Positions 62,288 to 64,000 of a stretch of DNA of 64,000 nucleotides are shown here, in pieces (within the stretch, counting starts at the first letter, position 1; each line of letters starts with the position of its first letter). Below the pieces are notes generated by a model. It did no database searches. It saw nothing but the letters and a program-made list of their open reading frames with translations, and was not told the origin of the DNA. The stretch spans positions 186,001 to 250,000 of the forward strand of contig NZ_BAABBN010000015.1 of assembly GCF_039537985.1 (NCBI RefSeq). Direction: 5' to 3'. Origin of the DNA: Litoribacillus peritrichatus (GTDB taxonomy: Bacteria; Pseudomonadota; Gammaproteobacteria; Pseudomonadales; Litoribrevibacteraceae). The position numbers were made by a program, and so were the translations under genes.

Positions 62288-63623
62288 GAAGAGCCCTAAT
62301 GATCGTGATCAGCTACTGACTGAATTTCAACAGCAGCTGGCTAACTTTGAGGCCGAGAATTCGGTTGAACGATGGTGTGTGGCTCTCAGTGGTGGACTGG
62401 ATTCTGTTGTTCTGTTGCACCTGCTTCATTTATCACAAAGCTCGCGCCCAATTCGGGCTATTCACGTGAATCACGGCATCAGTCTTCAAGCGGCGAAGTG
62501 GCAGTCCTTTTGTGAGCGCTTGTGTCAAGCGCTTAATATTCCCATCATTGCTGAACGTGTTTCCGTGTCTGATCAAGGGTCTTTGGAAGAGAATGCGCGA
62601 AAGGCCCGTTATCAGGTGTTTGAACAAAATATAGCTCAGGGTGACGTGTTGTTGATGGCGCATCATCTGAATGATCAGGCGGAAACCTTCTTTCAGCGTT
62701 TGATTCGTGGTGCTTCTATCTCGGGGTTGGCTGCGATTCCTATAGAGCGGTCTCTGGCTTCAGGCCAGTTATTTCGTCCTTTGTTGGGGGTATCGAGGTC
62801 GGTACTTCATGAATACGCGCTTTTGCTAGGCGTTGATTGGGTGGAAGACGAAAGTAATGAGTCTCTGCAATACGATCGTAATTTTCTTCGTCATAAAATA
62901 CTGCCAGAATTGATTGGTCGTTGGCCTGGGTTGTTATCGACGGTCAGACGAACCACCGAGTTATTGCGTAAAGATTCAGACTCACTGAATTATTACCGGT
63001 CACAATGGATTGGCCAAAACGGGCAGGGAAATTGGCTGGATATTGCTTCCTTGATGTCGTTACCCAATTACGAACAGTTAGGGGTGCTTTCTCATTGGGT
63101 GACTACCTTGGCCGGAGAGTCATTGTCGTCCAAGCAATTGCAGGTTTTATGGTCTGAAGTTTGTCTGGCGAAAGAGGATGCACGGTCGGAGCTTGCGGTA
63201 GGAGAACATAGGTTTAGACGTTTTCGGAATCGACTTTATTATTCTCAGGCGGCAGAGGTATTTGATCCAGGCGTCCGTCTGAAACTGGACACCAGTTCAG
63301 ACAACAAAGAGTATGAATTACCTTCTGGAGATCAGGTGTCTCTGGAGGCACAGTTGGGTGGTTTTGTTTTGCCGGAGGGACTGGTCGAGATTCGTTATCG
63401 ACAAGGTGGCGAGCGGTTTAAACCCGTCCACGAGGCACATCACCGTGAACTTAAAAAATGGCTGCAAACCCAGGACATACCACCTTGGGAGCGAGGGCGA
63501 ATTCCACTGCTATACTGCAACGACAAACTTGTATCGGTGGGTGATTACAGTTTTGATCAGGCCTTTGCAGCAAAACCTGATGCATACGGTTGGAAGTTGG
63601 TTTGGAATCGAAAAAAAGCTTGA
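62286..63623 (+). CDS. tilS: tRNA(Ile)-lysidine synthase
   Basis: TilS makes lysidine at C34 of the AUA-reading tRNA(Ile). The N-terminal PP-loop motif SGGLDS is at residues 35-40. HVNHGISLQAAKWQSFCE and AHHLNDQAETFFQRLIRGASISGLA follow, and a substrate-binding and C-terminal domain (QGGERFKPVHEAHHRELKKWLQTQDIPPWERGRIPLLY) ends it. The 445 residues are normal (E. coli 432). Its start region is a tandem duplication. It lies between accA and pyrG. Confidence 0.96.
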   Translation: MKSPNDRDQLLTEFQQQLANFEAENSVERWCVALSGGLDSVVLLHLLHLSQSSRPIRAIHVNHGISLQAAKWQSFCERLCQALNIPIIAERVSVSDQGSLEENARKARYQVFEQNIAQGDVLLMAHHLNDQAETFFQRLIRGASISGLAAIPIERSLASGQLFRPLLGVSRSVLHEYALLLGVDWVEDESNESLQYDRNFLRHKILPELIGRWPGLLSTVRRTTELLRKDSDSLNYYRSQWIGQNGQGNWLDIASLMSLPNYEQLGVLSHWVTTLAGESLSSKQLQVLWSEVCLAKEDARSELAVGEHRFRRFRNRLYYSQAAEVFDPGVRLKLDTSSDNKEYELPSGDQVSLEAQLGGFVLPEGLVEIRYRQGGERFKPVHEAHHRELKKWLQTQDIPPWERGRIPLLYCNDKLVSVGDYSFDQAFAAKPDAYGWKLVWNRKKA

Positions 63624-63666
63624 AAACAGAGCCTATTTTTGACTTTTTCCGCTCTGTTACAAAAAA

Positions 63667-63681
63667 GGTGCAAACTGCACC
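63667..63681. repeat. Inverted repeat between tilS and pyrG
   Basis: GGTGCA-AAC-TGCACC is a perfect 6-bp inverted repeat preceded by an A run (63661-63666). On the minus strand it reads as a hairpin followed by six U, a terminator facing back towards tilS. On the plus strand it has no T tract. It could instead be an operator lying 30 bp upstream of the pyrG -35. The remaining 63624-63807 interval holds the pyrG promoter and no gene. Confidence 0.5.
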
Positions 63682-63711
63682 AGAAAAATACATTCTTTCT
63701 GCGATTTTGAA

Positions 63712-63740
63712 TTGTTCAAAGGTGGGTGTTCTGGTATTCT
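63712..63740 (+). promoter_or_regulatory. Probable pyrG promoter
   Basis: TTGTTC (63712-63717) and an extended -10 TGGTATTCT (63732-63740) have 17-bp spacing and are followed by GGCGCCCC. The -10 and discriminator repeat the dnaE promoter exactly over 13 bases. Confidence 0.6.
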
Positions 63741-63807
63741 GGCGCCCCATCTTGATCAGGGCATTCTTCCTGTTTCTCACCGCATTTATAACCAAGATGG
63801 GTTCTGT

Positions 63808-64000
63808 ATGACGCGATATATTTTCGTAACTGGTGGCGTTGTTTCTTCTTTAGGAAAAGGCATTGCCTCCGCCTCCCTTGCCGCAATTCTGGAAGCGCGC
63901 GGACTTAAAGTCACAATGATGAAACTCGATCCATATATTAACGTGGACCCGGGTACTATGAGTCCTTATCAGCACGGGGAAGTTTTCGTCACGGAAGATG
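63808..64000 (+). CDS. pyrG: CTP synthase (5' part, runs off the window)
   Basis: PyrG aminates UTP to CTP. Only the first 64 codons are present, but TRYIFVTGGVVSSLGKGI (the nucleotide-binding loop) and KLDPYINVDPGTMSPYQHGE are unmistakable. It completes the pyrimidine path that includes pyrH at 44601. The tilS-pyrG order fits the accA-tilS-pyrG block of related genomes. Confidence 0.98.
   Translation, partial: MTRYIFVTGGVVSSLGKGIASASLAAILEARGLKVTMMKLDPYINVDPGTMSPYQHGEVFVTED

Noticed and set aside
63590..63811. 73-codon plus-strand frame bridging tilS and pyrG
   Set aside because: It overlaps the tilS end and the pyrG promoter, has no ribosome-binding site and no recognisable domain. Overlap with the pyrG ATG is probably chance.
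1..64000. CRISPR arrays, tRNA or rRNA genes, insertion sequences, prophage genes
   Set aside because: No regularly spaced repeats, cloverleaf-like genes, transposase or phage proteins were seen. Gene order is continuous housekeeping.

Overview
This window is chromosomal housekeeping DNA from a gammaproteobacterium. Gene content and order (lepA-lepB-DUF4845-rnc-era-recO-pdxJ-acpS; cysM-rlmD-relA-mazG; map-glnD-dapC-arsC-like-dapD; rpsB through pyrG) resemble Pseudomonas and marine Oceanospirillales or Alteromonadales more than enteric bacteria. The GC content looks to be in the mid-forties by eye. The long 342-residue DapD, the BarA/GacS-type hybrid kinase and the YfiR-type protein fit the same placement. 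I cannot name the species.

Layout. 1-2248: 5' part of plsB (minus). 2672-6292: a three-gene NatA/GldA-, GldF- and GldG-like ABC system. 6330-8967: small genes, namely slyX, a membrane-anchored cold-shock-domain protein, a phasin-like coiled-coil protein, a DUF4112 protein and a small membrane protein. 9079-11363: a YfiR-like periplasmic protein coupled to a histidine kinase. 11743-18358: the lepA to acpS block. 18446-21295: the hybrid kinase barA/gacS (minus). 21473-27087: cysM, rlmD, relA, mazG. 27700-30868: adk, tsaB, uppP, rsmJ.

30924-42525 is almost entirely minus strand. It holds map-glnD-dapC-arsC-like-dapD, then a very large Ig-like surface lipoprotein, then dapE with two small genes behind it. 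42665-64000 is the plus-strand core block: rpsB-tsf, pyrH-frr, uppS-cdsA-dxr-rseP-bamA-skp, lpxD-fabZ-lpxA, lpxB-rnhB, dnaE, accA, tilS and the start of pyrG. This block joins translation, envelope biogenesis (lipid A, isoprenoid carrier, phospholipid, outer-membrane assembly), replication and nucleotide synthesis. Hairpin terminators divide it into sub-operons.

I found no rRNA or tRNA gene, insertion sequence, prophage, CRISPR array or integron. Nothing here is clearly a new biological system. The best leads are the YfiR/histidine-kinase pair, the membrane-anchored cold-shock protein, the phasin-like gene with an inverted repeat, the Ig-like lipoprotein inside the lysine/DAP cluster, a duplicated start region at tilS that makes a four-codon upstream ORF, a 15-bp triplication in mazG, and a recurring -10/GC-rich discriminator pattern at housekeeping promoters.
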